A stretch of 64,000 nucleotides of DNA from Cristatella mucedo. Lineage: Eukaryota; Bryozoa; Phylactolaemata; Cristatellidae. The stretch covers positions 6,452,001 to 6,516,000 of the forward strand of contig WPIO01000010.1 of assembly GCA_009760855.2 (NCBI GenBank), in the 5' to 3' direction. Position 1 is the stretch's first letter; each line of letters starts with the position of its first letter. Under the pieces are notes generated by a model. That model did no database searches, was not told the origin of the DNA, and worked only from the letters and a program-made list of their open reading frames with translations. Of this stretch, positions 10,961 through 23,399 are shown in pieces. A program made the position numbers and the translations under genes.

Positions 10961-11449
10961 GAATTTAATAATTTAAGTAATTAACTATAAGAACACATAC
11001 ATGCGATATATAGTAAAACATAGTAAATGCACCCCATAGTTATTTCAATAGCACTAACAAAATACTAAATAGTAATAAAATAACTAAACATTGCTAAAAT
11101 CTTGTTGAGCAAAGTTCAGTGGACAGTTGCCATTGTCGCACGCGGTGAGCTGTCGGCGCGGCGACGGCTCGTGATGGAAGCCTGTGCGGAGATTTTGGGT
11201 TCAACTTCAAGCCTGTCCATGGCTCTCACGTCAGAGCTCGTGGCCGCAGACGCATTTCAAGTTCTCAGGCCGCCGGCATTTTTTGCCGACAAGCCTGTAG
11301 TTTGACATTCTTTCAGCGGCAGGTACGCGATACCATACAAGACACCGAAGCGGGCTCAAAGACACTTATTCACACGGACGCCGCCACGGGCCAGTACGCG
11401 ACTGCTCGCTCGGCGTTCTCGACCTCACTCCCCGGCCATTGCTGCCCAT

Positions 11450-13360
11450 TACTTTTAGACCACTGGCACAAATCAAAACAGCCCATAATCCAACGACAGG
11501 GTCATAATCTCAAAATAGCCACAAGGCCACCGCCGTCTACAGCTGCTTCACCGCCGCCGCCGCGGTGGCCCTGTCGATGTCTCGGTCCTTGGTCAGACCA
11601 ATCCCTGTGGGCTATTCCGTCGGGCCACTCCTTTGCATTTCAAAAATGTGTCCTATACAGCTGCTGTCATGCTGTCCAGCACTCCTCGCTGCTCGTGGAT
11701 ACCACGGGACTCAGCGTGAACGAGTCGCTCCTTCGAGTTGCCCCTTCTCACCATGGCAAATCAGCTCGTTGCTACTTAATACTGTCCCTCCATAATGCAC
11801 GTACATAATCTCCCGCACGTTCTGGCTTCTGCATCTAGCTTTTTGACGGCCACGCCTAGCTGCTAATCGCTGGCTTACAGCCACCATTAGGAGCAGCCAC
11901 AATTGGGAGTACGGTCGCAACCAAGTCACTGCTTATGGAGGCTTCCATGAAGCGGCTCACAGACGCTCATTCAAACAGACGCCGCGAAGTGGCCTGTACG
12001 CGACTGTTCGTCCGGCGTCCTCGACCTCACTCCCCGGGCCATTGCCGCCCATTGACGGCCATGCCTAGCTGCTTATCGTTGGCTTGCAACCACCATTAGG
12101 AGCAGCCACAATTGGGAGTACGGTCGCAACCAAGTCACTGCTAATGGAGGCTTCCATCAACTGGGCAACAGCCATTGCCCCGAGCAGGTGGCTGCACCAC
12201 CGGTATGTCTGGCTCCTGCACGACCTTTCAGGACGCATGCTGAGCTCTACGCGCAAACCGCGTGCATTCGCAGATGAAATAAAGAGCTAAGCCAACATCA
12301 ATGTTCGCCTGAACTTCCTGGTGTCCACATTCTCCTCGTGCGTCACAGCTCGCTAGAACCGCCCTTTGACATGTGACAGCTCTCTCATAGCTCTCCTGGG
12401 CACGAACAATATCTGTCACAAGACCAAGTGTGGACATTCAGCAATCTAGGGCTTCGTATCCGCTGCGTTTCTGGTCATCTAGCATTGGCTGACATCCTGC
12501 GATAGCTGGTAAGTTTTTACCTGGCGGCATCGAGCACTTCTCGAGTGCTGACTAACGAAGCCCCATAGAATAGGCCGCCCTAAAGCCGTGCCGGCTATCG
12601 AGCAACCAGCGAGACTGCACTGAGGCTAAATGCAAGGGGGTGAGCTGCAACATGAACAGGCCGCACGTATCGACTCAGCAAGTCATTTGCTGCCTAAATT
12701 CAATGGCGGCATTAGTGCAGGGTCACGCCAACGGTGACCCATCGGCGGCCGGCGGCCTTTTTCCTTAAAGCGTTGAACAAGCCATGCCACCCACTCCGCC
12801 TAGTCTCGCTTGCTTCGCAAATGCCTGTGTACAGGATCAACTCACAAATAGGAACACGGTGAGTAATAAATGTCTCGAATTTTCTCATCGACTTTGAAAG
12901 CTAGTATTGCCATCGAGAAAGCAGTAGCACTTTAAAACCCACGACCCTGATCATAAAGAGTCGGTTCATGATGCGACCTCGTTTAGCCGCCATTGGCCAT
13001 TAACAGGATGGTGATCTAGTTTTCCGAGTTCAATTGAAGGCTGTTCGTGAAATGCGAGCCGAATGCAACAGGTTTTAATCCGTAGTTGAAATTGCCCGAC
13101 AGGATATTTTTGTAACACTGCAATTGACCATCCTCCTTTTTCCTCATGTAGTGGTTTTCGTATTGACACAGGGACGATTAGGCATACATCATAACTCTGT
13201 AACTCCTCAAAGCCGAGGATAATAAGTGTATGTCACGCTGGAATGTTCCACGGGTAACTTTGTCATGGTGTAATCGGCCTTTTCTGTAAGCAGACGATAG
13301 CCAATCGATTTCATCTTTAGCAGATAAGAAAGAGCGTGAAGCGAAAGCTGAGTCGCTGGC
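11450..13360 (+). repeat. Dispersed repeat S, copy 1
   Basis: It matches 48.06-49.69 kb in the same orientation. Shared blocks appear in order: 'ggctattc', 'cagccacaattggg...cggtcg', 'aatgtctcgaattttctcat', 'gaaggctgttcgtgaa' and 'cataactctgtaac'. It carries an internal 209-bp tandem duplication. No coding potential is recognisable in either copy, so it may be a non-autonomous element or the non-coding part of an unknown transposon. Confidence 0.7.
11845..12168. repeat. 209-bp tandem duplication within S copy 1
   Basis: The block gacggccacgcctagctgct at 11845 recurs at 12054, and similarity continues through 'gtcgcaaccaagtcactgct'. A third, more diverged block from about 11375-11457 resembles the spacer at 11978-12053. 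Copy 2 of S has a single version. Confidence 0.8.
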
Positions 13361-13859
13361 CACCGACGCCTCCTCCCCGGTGCTTCCAGCTGTCGCGATT
13401 GAATAACTTACAAAGTTGGCTAATAATATTTCCTGAATCGATAGAGAAACGCACTAACTAGGAGGAAAGTCTGAATCTATGTGGAGTAATGTTGCTAGTG
13501 TAAACCCAGCTTAAGACAGTGGCTTGCATTGATTCTTACTGGCTAATTATATGCTTTCGGACCGTGATAAGTCGAAAAAAATTGGATTTTTGCATCCGTT
13601 TGAAGTTTTCTATATTTTGCATAAAAATGATTTAACAGGCCCTAACACTGCAAATTAATAGTTATCATTCGGACAAAAATGTATAATCGCGATAACGTAC
13701 ATCATCCCGTTTTATATATACCCACCTTCGATTTTACTATGCATGTTTGTTTGAATGTCGTCGCATGCTCAGCAGCACACTGCGAGGGTCTCTCATAATT
13801 ATACCAGTCAACGAAGCAAATTGATTGGTCAAAATTAGAATAAACTCTCTATCTTCAGC

Positions 13860-14445
13860 GTCGCAGTTGCCCCATCACACAACTTCTCGCCACCCTGCAA
13901 TGACGCCCAGTCAAGCAAAGCATCGACTTCAAGGTTTTGTCACTCACTTTTTGGTTTCTTCATTTTCTGGAGCCACCATACCTATCAAAACTACTCCCCC
14001 ATAAGGCTAGACATTGTACCGCCTGCTTTTCTTAATCAAATTGTTTACCTACATCTTGTACGAATGTCGAATCTTTCGAGACCATGCCTTTAGCTCGCAT
14101 GCTCCTAAAGCCTGGAACTCGCCCAAACCTGTGTCACGACATCTCCTGATTTGTCCACATTTAAAAATAAACTATTAATGCATATATTTATGACAGCATT
14201 TAGTGGGTCACTGAAATTTGTCCTTTATTTGTTTATGCGTGCTGACATTAAGCATACTGCGACTAACCATGCTTGCATGCTGACCCTCTGCATGTGTCCA
14301 CTAACCTTGTTATTCTTTTCGTGTATTTATTATGCTACAACTAATCATTCGATCGTGCTCCATTTGCAGCAATGTAAAGTGCCTAGAAAGAGGTTGAGTT
14401 ATATAAAGGCCCGATATCAAGTGTATTATTATTGTTATCTTTAAA
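13860..14445 (+). mobile_element. LINE family 2, 3' end fragment
   Basis: It begins in the region downstream of the RT domain, runs through the C-terminal coding remnant with several stops, then the 3' UTR and the terminal stem-loop near 14380-14420, and ends in an ATT-rich tail. It is 5' truncated. Confidence 0.75.
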
Positions 14446-14449
14446 GATG

Positions 14450-15170
14450 GCTCCTCATCGCTGCACAATGATTACACAACTCTGCTGCACCCACAAGTGC
14501 GAAAAGATTAGGGAGAGTCTGTACTTGCACAAAAGCGGCCTATGTGTGGCCCACTTGACTGGCTAACAAGACTTTCAAAAAACACCGTAATCTCAGAGCG
14601 ACAAACACGGCTCTTTCGAAAGCTTCCACAATCTGAGAGCAAAAACTATTACTGGCCACCCACTCGATAAAACTATGGGACAAGGTTGTATGTCGCTTGA
14701 TGCTCTTTTGTCATCAAACCCTGAGGAAGAACTCAGCCGACTGTTTTGCAGGAGTCCGCATTGCATTATTCTTTTCTTTTCTCTACAATTTATACAGAAT
14801 ATCTTCTTCTCTTTTTGTCTGTCAAATCATTTCATCTGATCTTTTTAGGCTAACACCGGCTACTAATCCTTCTCCTTGTTCTTCACTCAAAAGAACGAAG
14901 AGAAACTCAAAGCCCATGGGGAACCCTATTTTTCCTTTGCAAGTGCTATCTCGCAAAGGCGGTCATGATATTTTAAAAGCTATTGATTTAAAAATGTTTC
15001 TTGTCGTGTTTTAACATTCCTACTTTCTTACTTTCTCGTGCAGTTGCCCCGGGTATTTACAACTGCCATCTACTAGTGCTCACTGCATAGCGGTCAGTAG
15101 TATGCAGGACATGAAGGCTGTGCAATTTATCGCTTACTACAAAGATTTTAGAGCAGGTTTCTGTTGATTA
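14450..15170. other. No gene recognised
   Basis: There is an open frame at 14697-15014, but it has no recognisable domain and its composition is like the surrounding non-coding DNA. I see no other feature. Confidence 0.4.
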
Positions 15171-15175
15171 AACAA

Positions 15176-15335
15176 TCTTAGTTATTCAACAGCCTGATTT
15201 ATATAGCAGCAAAGAGCGTTTTCGGCTATCACCACAGCTTGCAGTTGCAATAAAGGGTCGCCAAACTGCACGATTCAAACCACAGACCTCAGTGGTCGCG
15301 AATACCAAGCACCGTAACTCCTGGCTAATCACAAT
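15176..15335 (-). mobile_element. SINE A copy, degenerate
   Basis: The order 'cagcctgattta...gcgttttcggctatcaccac...aaagggtcgcc...gcacgattcaaacc' follows the minus-strand SINE A order, with many substitutions. The B box is degraded. Confidence 0.6.
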
Positions 15336-15590
15336 ACGCTCTGCAGTTTCTGACTCACACTGACTGGATGGCTATTTACTGTGGCGTCGAGGTTGGATTG
15401 CCGTTCGGTGTGTCGGTCATTAGTCAGACCTATCCCTAAGGGCTATTCATGATTCGAACCCAAAAACTCAGTGGTCACGAAGACCAAGCACCTTACCGCC
15501 TGGGCAATCAAGATAGGCTATGCAGTTTCTGACACACACTGACTGGACGGCTGTTTATGGTGGCGTCGAGGTTTGATTACCTATACCACT
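15271..15590. repeat. 179-bp tandem duplication
   Basis: The block 'ctcagtggtc...gaccaagcaccttac' and the following 'gcagtttctgacacacactgactgga' recur 179 bp apart (15288 and 15467). The duplication includes the tRNA-like part of the degenerate SINE A, so it happened after that insertion. Confidence 0.75.
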
Positions 15591-16827
15591 CCTTGACTCA
15601 TACAGCTTGCAGCAACTTGAACGGTATGTTCATGCTGCATGGGAGTGGGCTATGCCGCCCGTTGGTGGGAGCATTTTTGTTAAATGATGTATGTGTGGGG
15701 ACAGTTCCGATAAGGTGAGAGAGGGTAAGATGGGCTAACAGTCTTGAGCTTTTTCTATCTAGTTCCTTGTCGAGTAAAAACAGACTTTTGGTTCCAGTGG
15801 TTAGCCGACAATACGCTTCGTCCAGCTGCGAATAAAACGGTTGGTACATGCCGTACCTATATGGCAGCTTCGTCTACTTAAAACTTGAAACCGCATAGTA
15901 GCTACTGTGCTTCCTTATGTATCTCCGTCAGTAACTCCACAAAGTCATAAAGACCATGTGGGTGTTACGCAGGATAGTTTTGTATAGCGCACTCACAGCC
16001 TAAGAGGCTTTCGGTACACATTCGGTAGCCAACAGACTTCGTCTTACGCAATAGAGAGAAAATGGGAAGCATAGCAGAGTTAGGAGAGCAGTTGAGGTAG
16101 TGAGTAGCATAGAAGTAGCAGTTCAGGACCGCTGAAAAAGATGTGCCATAGTCGGCAGTTTGAGAGTAGATGTCGTTGCGTAAGAATTGTGGAAGCGAGT
16201 TCCACAGTCTAGGACCTGCAGAGCAAAAGCTTCTGTCGCCAACTGTCTTTGAGCGGAGGAATGTGACAGCTAATTTATTGTCCACACAGGACCTGAGGGC
16301 GCAAACAGGCTAAAATTGATGCAACAGTTCAGCTAGGTATGAAGGAGCCAAGCCGTGGCGGGCCTTGTGGGTCAGCGTAAGAACTTTGCTCTGTATCCTT
16401 TGCTCAACCGGCAACCATCCTAGCTCTTCCAGCAAAGGTGACACGTGCTCAAACCGCTGGGACTTAAAGACCAGCCTTGCAGCCATATTCATAGTCCGCT
16501 GTAGTGGCACAATAGCTTTCTTTGGTAGCCCAGCCAAGAGGGAATTACAATAATCAAGCCGAGACAGAACTAAAGAGTTGTGTTAATTTTTTTACAAGCC
16601 ACTGTGGGAGACAGCTTCTAATCTTGGATAGGGATCGGATGTGATGGCTAGCTGTAGAGGCAGTCTTCTGAATGAAGCTTTTGAAATTGAGGCAGCTGTC
16701 TAACACGACACCTAGATTACGACCACGTGGTGAAGGTCGCACAATAGCATCACCTATTAGAACAGCAAAGCTTTTTAATTCAGCCACACGCTTAGGGTGT
16801 CCAATGAGAAGCAGTTCGGTTTTATCG

Positions 16828-17760
16828 TCATTTAATTTTTAGGAAGTTTTCCGACATCCAGGAACGAATATCGGCAAGGCAAGCATTCAGTTTCTCAATT
16901 TCAGCAGCTGATTCCGACATTTTAAATGACAAATACAACTGAGTATCGTCAGCATAGAAGTGATATCCTATTCCATGGGCCTTAATCACTTTTCCCAGGG
17001 GTTGCGTATAAATGGAAAACAGCAAGGGACCAAGTACAGACCCTTGAGGGACTCCACAGGTGACCCTTCTCATGTCTGAGACCTGACCCCCACACGACAC
17101 GGATTGAACACGATCAGACAAGTATGATTTAAACCACGCCAGTGCTTCGTCTGCCAGACCGATCGTCGTTCTCAATCGTTCAAGCAGAACTTCGTGATCA
17201 ATGGTGTCGAAGGCAGCAGACAGATCTAGCAGGGCTAAGGCAGTGACGTTCCCGTCGTCGTTGCCACGTACAATGTCATTGTTAACACGGAGGAGAGCAG
17301 TTTCAGTAGAGTGCTGCCTCTTGAAACCTGATTGAAATGTGTCTGACATTCCATTATTTTCAATATGTTCAACTAGCTGCTTAGCAACAATTTTTTCAAG
17401 AATCTTTGATAAGAACGGAAAAAGGGAAACTGAACGATAGTTTGCTAGGACCTCTGGGTCGAATCCAGGCTTTTTAAGAATAGCTCTAACGATTGCCGAT
17501 TTGAAGGACTTGGGGACGACCCCTTTTCCCGAAGAAGCATTACAAATCTTGGTTATGGCCGGGCTGATTTGGTCAGCAAGTGAAGACCACAGAGATGAAG
17601 GTATAGGGTCTTCAGGAGACGAGCTCTTTTTGCTAGACCTTATTAGGGCAGCCACAGCACAGGGAGAAACATCGGAGAACCTTTTAAGAAAGGTCACAGG
17701 TTGAGGAACGGCGATTGCTTTGGTCGGAGGGGGCTTAATGGAGGCACGAATGTGCACCAT
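16828..17760 (-). pseudogene. LINE family 1 reverse transcriptase (copy a)
   Basis: Non-LTR RT blocks are present: YRSVSLFPFLSKILEKIV, HSTETALL, LLDLSAAFDTIDHEVLLERL (palm Asp), GVPQGSVLGPLLFSIYT and the catalytic YADD at about 16945-16956. The frame ends early at 16828 through an extra base compared with the 39-kb copy, where the same region continues as MKLNDDKTELLLIGHP. C-terminal pieces follow in other frames (16787-16554, 16537-16310, 16285-15965). Confidence 0.9.
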
Positions 17761-18026
17761 TTTTTCAGTAAAGAAGGCTGAAAACTATTCGGCTGAGCCC
17801 TTAATATCTGGGGAGTCAGACCTGGCAGCATTGGCCAGTAAATGGTTTACTGTCTTTTAAATCTGTTTAGTGTCCGACTGGCAGGAATTCAGTTTTCTAA
17901 TGAAGAAAGAAGCCCTGGCTTTTTTAAGCTTTCGGGTGTAAACTCGAAGGAAGTCTTTAAAATTGACTAGGTAAGCCTCAGACCCCGATTTCTTGAAACG
18001 ACGTTCCATCCTGGGGTTAACACGGC

Positions 18027-19280
18027 TTATCTTAAGGAGTTTTTTGTATATTGAAAAGACTCTCGACGATGTTGAACACGGATAGAGTGAATGGGAGCAT
18101 GCTTGTCAAGAGCTCTCCTGAGTGTCATGTTCATCGCATCAGTGAGGGTATCGAGGCTGCCAGTCGAGTCTGAATGCAGATCAAGAAGACCTGCATCACA
18201 AACAGAATTCAAAAACTCGTATCTGTCAATGCTTTGTAAGTTACGTCGTTTGGCAAATTCGACATTACCCTGCACGTACGAAGGAGAAGGAACAGTAAAC
18301 GAGACCGAACGATCTGAGAGGGTCAGAGGGCACACCACAAAGTCAGTGGGGAGAACATGCTTAGTGATCACGAGATCTAGAATGTGGCCACCGACGTGGG
18401 TGTTATGAATAACGTGTTGGGCCAATCAAAAATACTCCAGACAGTCAAGAAATTAGAGGACCTGGCTGTTGCTAGGGTTGTCAACATGAATATTGAAGTC
18501 TCCTACAATCAGTAACGGCCTGTCACACACAAATATTTTAGCGAGGAACTCTGAAAACTCCTCTATAAACAAGTTTAGACAGCCAGAAGGAGGCCGGTAT
18601 ATCACAACGGTGAGAGCCATTGTCTTTGATGAAGACCTGATAGCAACCGATTCAAACGATGACCCATGCGAGAAACTGCACATTTTATAGCCACACGATT
18701 CGCGAACAACAATTGCAACCCCGCCACCAACCTTGTCAGAACGCATGGACTGATAGAATGAGAACCCGGGTGGGGTGGTCTCGGAAATACAGCTACTGGA
18801 AGAAGGCGTCATCCAGGTTTCGGTAAGCAGAAATGCATCTAGCTTCTCCTGGACCATCTGATCACGGATAAGTAACCCCTTGGTTTTTAGCGAGCGAACA
18901 TTTAGTAGGCGGAATTTAAGAGGCTGTCCAACAACTGGGCGACGGCGATGAAGTGGCTCGTATTCTCTACCGTTTGCGTCCGGCCTGGCGGACGCTGGCT
19001 CTTCGAATTTGAATTGGACCTTGGTAACGGCCGTGGGACGACGTTTCACAACGTGCTGCGCTACAGCGGGTGGGCTACTATCGCAGCAAGTACTATTTAG
19101 TGCTTTAAACTTACGAGTCGTAGGTTTGATAGCCGAGCTGATGGTGGGGCGAACGCAGGATGCAGGTAGGTTCTCACTGACCCGCCGGAGAAGGCCCGCA
19201 CGTAGGTATAGACTAATGGCGACATCGCATCTTATGCTAAGCAGGTCCTGTTTTGTGTAGCATATCCGAGGACAGCTCAT
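18027..19280 (-). pseudogene. LINE family 1 endonuclease domain (copy a)
   Basis: After an N-terminal segment of about 125 residues, the exonuclease/endonuclease/phosphatase fold is visible. It has LLNVRSLKTK (metal/DNA contact Asn), TETWM (catalytic Glu), GGGVAIVVRE, VVIYRPP and IVGDFNIHVD (Asp and Asn of the active site). The enzyme would nick target DNA to prime reverse transcription. Stops at 18453 and near 18430 split the domain; the second part resumes at 18425 with the segment leading to the DHDxV-like region (VCPLTLSDRSVSF). Confidence 0.88.
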
Positions 19281-19399
19281 AAATAGTCACAGCGAAGATA
19301 GCAGCGGAATACCCGAAGGTATTACGGAGAAATCGAGTAAAGGTCCACACCACGCTAGGAGTCGCCCGAGGCCGCTCTTTAGCGCGGGGAGGAATCTTA

Positions 19400-19720
19400 T
19401 GACTCGCTGGATGCCTCCAAACAGGCAGGGCAATTAAGACTAGGTAATTATTTTTATATCTCGGTTGCATTTGCGTGAGACATTAAGTACGGTCACAACA
19501 ATGTGGAAACAGCTGCACTCATTGCCAAATTGTGTTTGCAGCGTTGGTACCCGAGGCTCATCTTACGGATCAACTGCACTTATACGTGAGCTGGGCTACA
19601 CGGCTTCAGTTCGAATGAAACTAATGACGTCTTCTGAACTTAACGAAAGTTGTCTTTGACAAGCAGGTCTTTAACTCGCAGCCCAAAGCGGTCAACTCAG
19701 AGATCATTAAACTGCTTCAT
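19400..19720. other. No gene recognised
   Basis: Flank of the LINE 5' end. No repeat or coding signal is evident. Confidence 0.4.
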
Positions 19721-19724
19721 ATGT

Positions 19725-19850
19725 GTAGTGGCAGAAGAGCCTTTGAGGCCATTACAACAGCTCACAGTGACAATAAAGTACCAACCACCACAGGACTCTA
19801 CCACATGAGACCTGCGACCTACGATCTACAACCTGGGTCATGAAAAGCTA
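19725..19850 (-). mobile_element. SINE A copy, degenerate
   Basis: The stretch 'ggcagaagagcctttgaggccattacaac...cagtgacaataaag' matches the body of SINE A on the minus strand. The tRNA-like part is strongly altered. Confidence 0.45.
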
Positions 19851-20770
19851 GAACTTTACTTCTGGCTCAGCCCTAGATGCGGTCTGAAGCACTCTCCGAT
19901 GATCCTTACAAAGCCCTCGCAATGGTCTTTGTTTTGTGTTTGTACTTTCATTAGGCCAATTAGCTATATTTAAATTGATCACATTTACTACTTCACAAAA
20001 ACTGAAATAAGAAATTGACTGGCTTTTTATATACGTTGGAACTAGGTTAGAGCCACCCGACTTGGTTTGAGCCCAGAGGTGAAGCCAAAGGAGGCCACTT
20101 GGGCAGTTGTGCCCGGTGTCTGCGAAAGGCGATCCTGCAGTCATGCTGGCAGAGTCCGGTCGAGCCGAGGCCGGCTTTGATATACTATGCAAATCGGTGT
20201 GACCTATTCTGACACTGCCGCAGGCAGCAACCAATTCCGAGCATACGTTCAGGGTAATGCAACTTATTATTAAACGCACAGTCGCACGACGACTGGTGCA
20301 GACTATGCCAACGAGGCCACAGTTTTGTGGATACGAGTCATCCGAGGAGCCTGTTAAGCACGGGGTGTGACAGGATTCTGCAGTTGGTTCGCCCTTATTT
20401 TGGCAGTGTATTCTCTCACGCTTACAGAGTTAATTGTCAAGCAAAGTCTAGGCTTCATTTATATGCCGGTGGCACGTGGCTTTTCTTGTGCTTTCTTTCC
20501 TTCCTGCGTTGCAGCAAGTGAAGTTCTCTTAACTCCCTTGATGCATTCATTTTGGACATTTGCACTTGGATGGAAGCAACCATTAAATAACTTCGATGAC
20601 GATGAAAACAGCCTTATAGTTTTTTTAAAGCTATTGTTGGTTATGTATTAGAGAAAATATACCTCTAAATGGGCTCATCCAGCATTTCTCCTGCAGTCTC
20701 ATAGCGAAATCACGGTTTCCTTTTCTAAATTGAACTTTCACTAAACGACCTTGATAGTAAAACGGTCAAG
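19850..20770. other. No gene recognised
   Basis: Open frames of 64-143 codons on both strands have no recognisable domain. I see no repeat shared with the rest of the window. Confidence 0.4.
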
Positions 20771-20774
20771 TCTG

Positions 20775-20985
20775 ACCTATGCAGTAAGGTGCTGATTTTG
20801 GTGCAACACTCTGCAGCTAGGCTTGTCTGTCGCGAGCTTCGTTTGACACATTACAACACTTCTCGCCGACCTGTACTGGCTCCCAAACAAATAACCAATC
20901 GTCTTCATGGTTAGGTCGCTCACGTGAATGTCATTTATTCTTTGGCCCAGCCTAACTATCAGATATACACTGCCCTCAAAAAGTT
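20775..20985 (+). mobile_element. LINE family 2 fragment
   Basis: The sequence around 'ttggtgcaacactctgcagctaggct' encodes the QNSAARL-type block found just after the RT domain in CR1/L2-like elements, followed by a decayed WLP-type block. The fragment is truncated at both ends. The same block recurs at 22545 and 45545. Confidence 0.55.
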
Positions 20986-21350
20986 CATACACGCCTGGTC
21001 TATCGATGTGAGTTAGTTTGTTATCATTGCTCCTTTTCGAGTAAGTCGATGCTAATTATTTACTCGTTAAAATCTGTCAATATCTTGTTGGCGTTAGGTG
21101 CAGTTGGCTACGTCTGACTTGGTGAGTAACTGCATTCTCCAGCAAGTGACTCGACGAATCCCGTGTAAACAGATTGGGCAGGTGTGGTCAGGTGACTACT
21201 CCCCTCTGGGATGCAATCCAGCAGAACCAATTTTTGGCAGATTTCGCCAACAAAGATGTCTTGAACAACGACGAGTTAAGGTATCAGGATGTCTCCTTGA
21301 CCTGTTAGGGCCTGCCCCTGCTCTATTAATGACCCCTATGCGACCAGAAC

Positions 21351-22460
21351 ATGTCGCCTGTTGTACAGCTTCCTGATGGTACGAGAGTGGTTTTGAAGTC
21401 GTTACAAGAAAATGGCCATTAAAACTGGGAAATCGCGAGGCAGCTGGAGATCTCAGAGGGTACTGTCAGGAACATTATTAGGAAACATCTCGACTGCGGT
21501 ACAACAGAGGCACTACCGAGTACGCTTGAGTCGCTCTCTATTGAATTATTCCATGAAGGGCCAGCTCCATCAAAGTATAGTTTTGAAGGACAGGTTAATC
21601 GCTGGTAAAATGCAATGCCAGAGATTCTGCCAAGCTACCAGAACTGTCGTAAGCCAAAACTTACATAATTTATAACTTCATAGTTCCGGACAAGGGCCGA
21701 ACGTGGGGGTGGCGAAATCGAAGCCTTAGACCGTGCAGCACAAAAAAGCATGGCAGGATTTTGCTAGCCGATTCCAGCATTGGACAGCTGCCCGGTGTAG
21801 CTGAGTGCGATAGACTCTTAAGACCAAATTCAATATTTTAGGCTGAGACAAAGAAAAAATTAAGTTCGCCAGCAAATAGGTGAATATTACATGGACCTTG
21901 GTCTGAAAAGACTACGAAATCCGATGCTAGAAAGATTAATTTGTGGGCTTGCTTCTCAACTTGCAGTGTTGGGCGTCTTCACAGGGTTCAAGGAATCACG
22001 AATCGAAATGTTTCGTCAACATTGTTAAACATTTTGGCTTGTCATCTGTTCACGGTCTTCTTGAATTTGGCTTATAGTGGCAGCATGACTACGATCCAGC
22101 GCACACTACTGTGAGCTTTAAGGAGTTTTCTTCATGAACCTCAGCCGACTATGGCTTCCAGCCAACTGAGGTCTTGCAGTAGCCAAGCCAAAGCACAGAC
22201 TTAAACCAACTAGATCATCTATGGGACGAAGTAAAACGAGCTTTATGGTTTAGATTTATCTAGTGCAAGAATCCTGATGATTTTTTGAGAAATATCCAAC
22301 ATCGTTTTTTCCAGAAACGTGTCGGAAGCTAGTTGAGTCAATGCCACGACATTTGGATGAATTATCACAAGGTCGTCGCCTCGAAAAATTATTGATTGTA
22401 CCAAATAAATTGAATTTACATTCATATTTGTAACTTTTTCTGGACAATTAAACTGTCTAA
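21351..22460 (+). pseudogene. Tc1/mariner transposase (decayed)
   Basis: An ATG at 21351 opens a segment with a helix-turn-helix like the paired-type DNA-binding domain of Tc1 transposases (NWEIARQLEISEGTVRNII near 21415-21470). Much farther on, the DDE core is recognisable: DPAHTT near 22090 and the strongly conserved DLNQLDHLWDEVKRAL near 22200-22245. A C-terminal RKLVESMPRHL-type block lies near 22325-22350. Several frameshifts and stops are present. The enzyme would cut and paste the element at TA sites. Terminal inverted repeats were not found. Confidence 0.8.
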
Positions 22461-22589
22461 CAGTTAGAACCAATCAAAACCTTATGTTTTGAGTAATTTA
22501 GTGTGCTGTTAGCAGGTACTTAAAAGCCTTTGAAAGCAGAGCTCAGTTGGTGCAAAACTCTGCAGCTAGGCTTCTCTGTAATGCAATGT

Positions 22590-23398
22590 ATCTCAGTCTT
22601 TAACTCCACAAAGGCATAAAGACCGTGTGAGTGTTATGCAGGAGAGTTTTGTATAGCACACTCACAGCCCAAGCGGCTTTAGGTATGCATTCGGTGGCCG
22701 ACAGACTTCGTCTCACGCAACAAAGAGAAAGTGGGAAGCATAGCAGAGTCAAAAGAGCAGTTTAGGTAGTGAGTATCTTAGAAGTAGCAGCTCAGGACCA
22801 CAGAAAAAGATGTGCCACAGTCGGCAGTAGGAGAGTTGTTGTCGTGTCGTAAGAATTGTGGAAGCCAGTTCCACAGTCTACGACCTGCAGAACTAAAGCT
22901 TCTGTCGCCAACGGTCTTTAAGCGGAAGAATGGGACAGCTAACTAATTGTCCACACAGGACCTGAGGGCGCGAAGAGGCTGAAACTGGTGCAGCCGTTAA
23001 GCTAGGTACGAAGGAGCCAAGCCGTGGCGGGCCTAGTGGGTCAGCTTAAGAACTTTTCTCTGTATCCGTAGCCGAACCGGCAACCATCCTAGTTCTTTTA
23101 GCAAAAGAGACGCGTTCTCAAACCGGTGGGACTTGAAGACTAGCCATGCAGCCACATTCAAAGTCTGCTGCAGTGGCCTACTAGCTTTCTTTGGCAGCCC
23201 AGCTAAAAGGGAATTACAATAATCAAGCTGAGACAGAACAAAAGAGCTAGTTAAATTTCTTACAACCCGCTGTGGGATACACCTCTTAATCTTAGTAAGG
23301 GATCGGATGTGATGGCGAGCTGTAGGGGCAGACTTCTGAATGAAGCCTTTGGAATTATGGCAGCTGTCGAAAGCGAAACCTAAATTTCGTCGGCCGTC
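22590..23398 (-). mobile_element. LINE family 1, 5'-truncated copy
   Basis: On the minus strand it matches the C-terminal coding part and 3' end of the two long family-1 copies, from the 'cacctaaatttcg' region at 23390 to 'gatacattgcatt' at about 22590. There are stops and indels throughout. It abuts a family-2 fragment at about 23400. Confidence 0.8.
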
Positions 23399-23399
23399 G

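Larger units (their letters stand above)
15890..19395 (-). mobile_element. LINE family 1 (CR1/L2-like), near full length, dead
   Basis: On the minus strand the 5' end lies near 19395, at the same sequence where the copy at 39061 begins, so both may be 5' complete. Order: apurinic-like endonuclease (19280-18200), linker, reverse transcriptase (17760-16830), C-terminal region (16787-15965) and a 3' end at about 15890 with little of the ACATT tail. The reading frame is broken by two stops after the GDFN box (near 18453 and 18430), indels near 18030 and 16830, and two lesions shared with the other long copy (near 17855 and 16555). The clade is inferred from domain order and C-terminal motifs. Confidence 0.9.
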
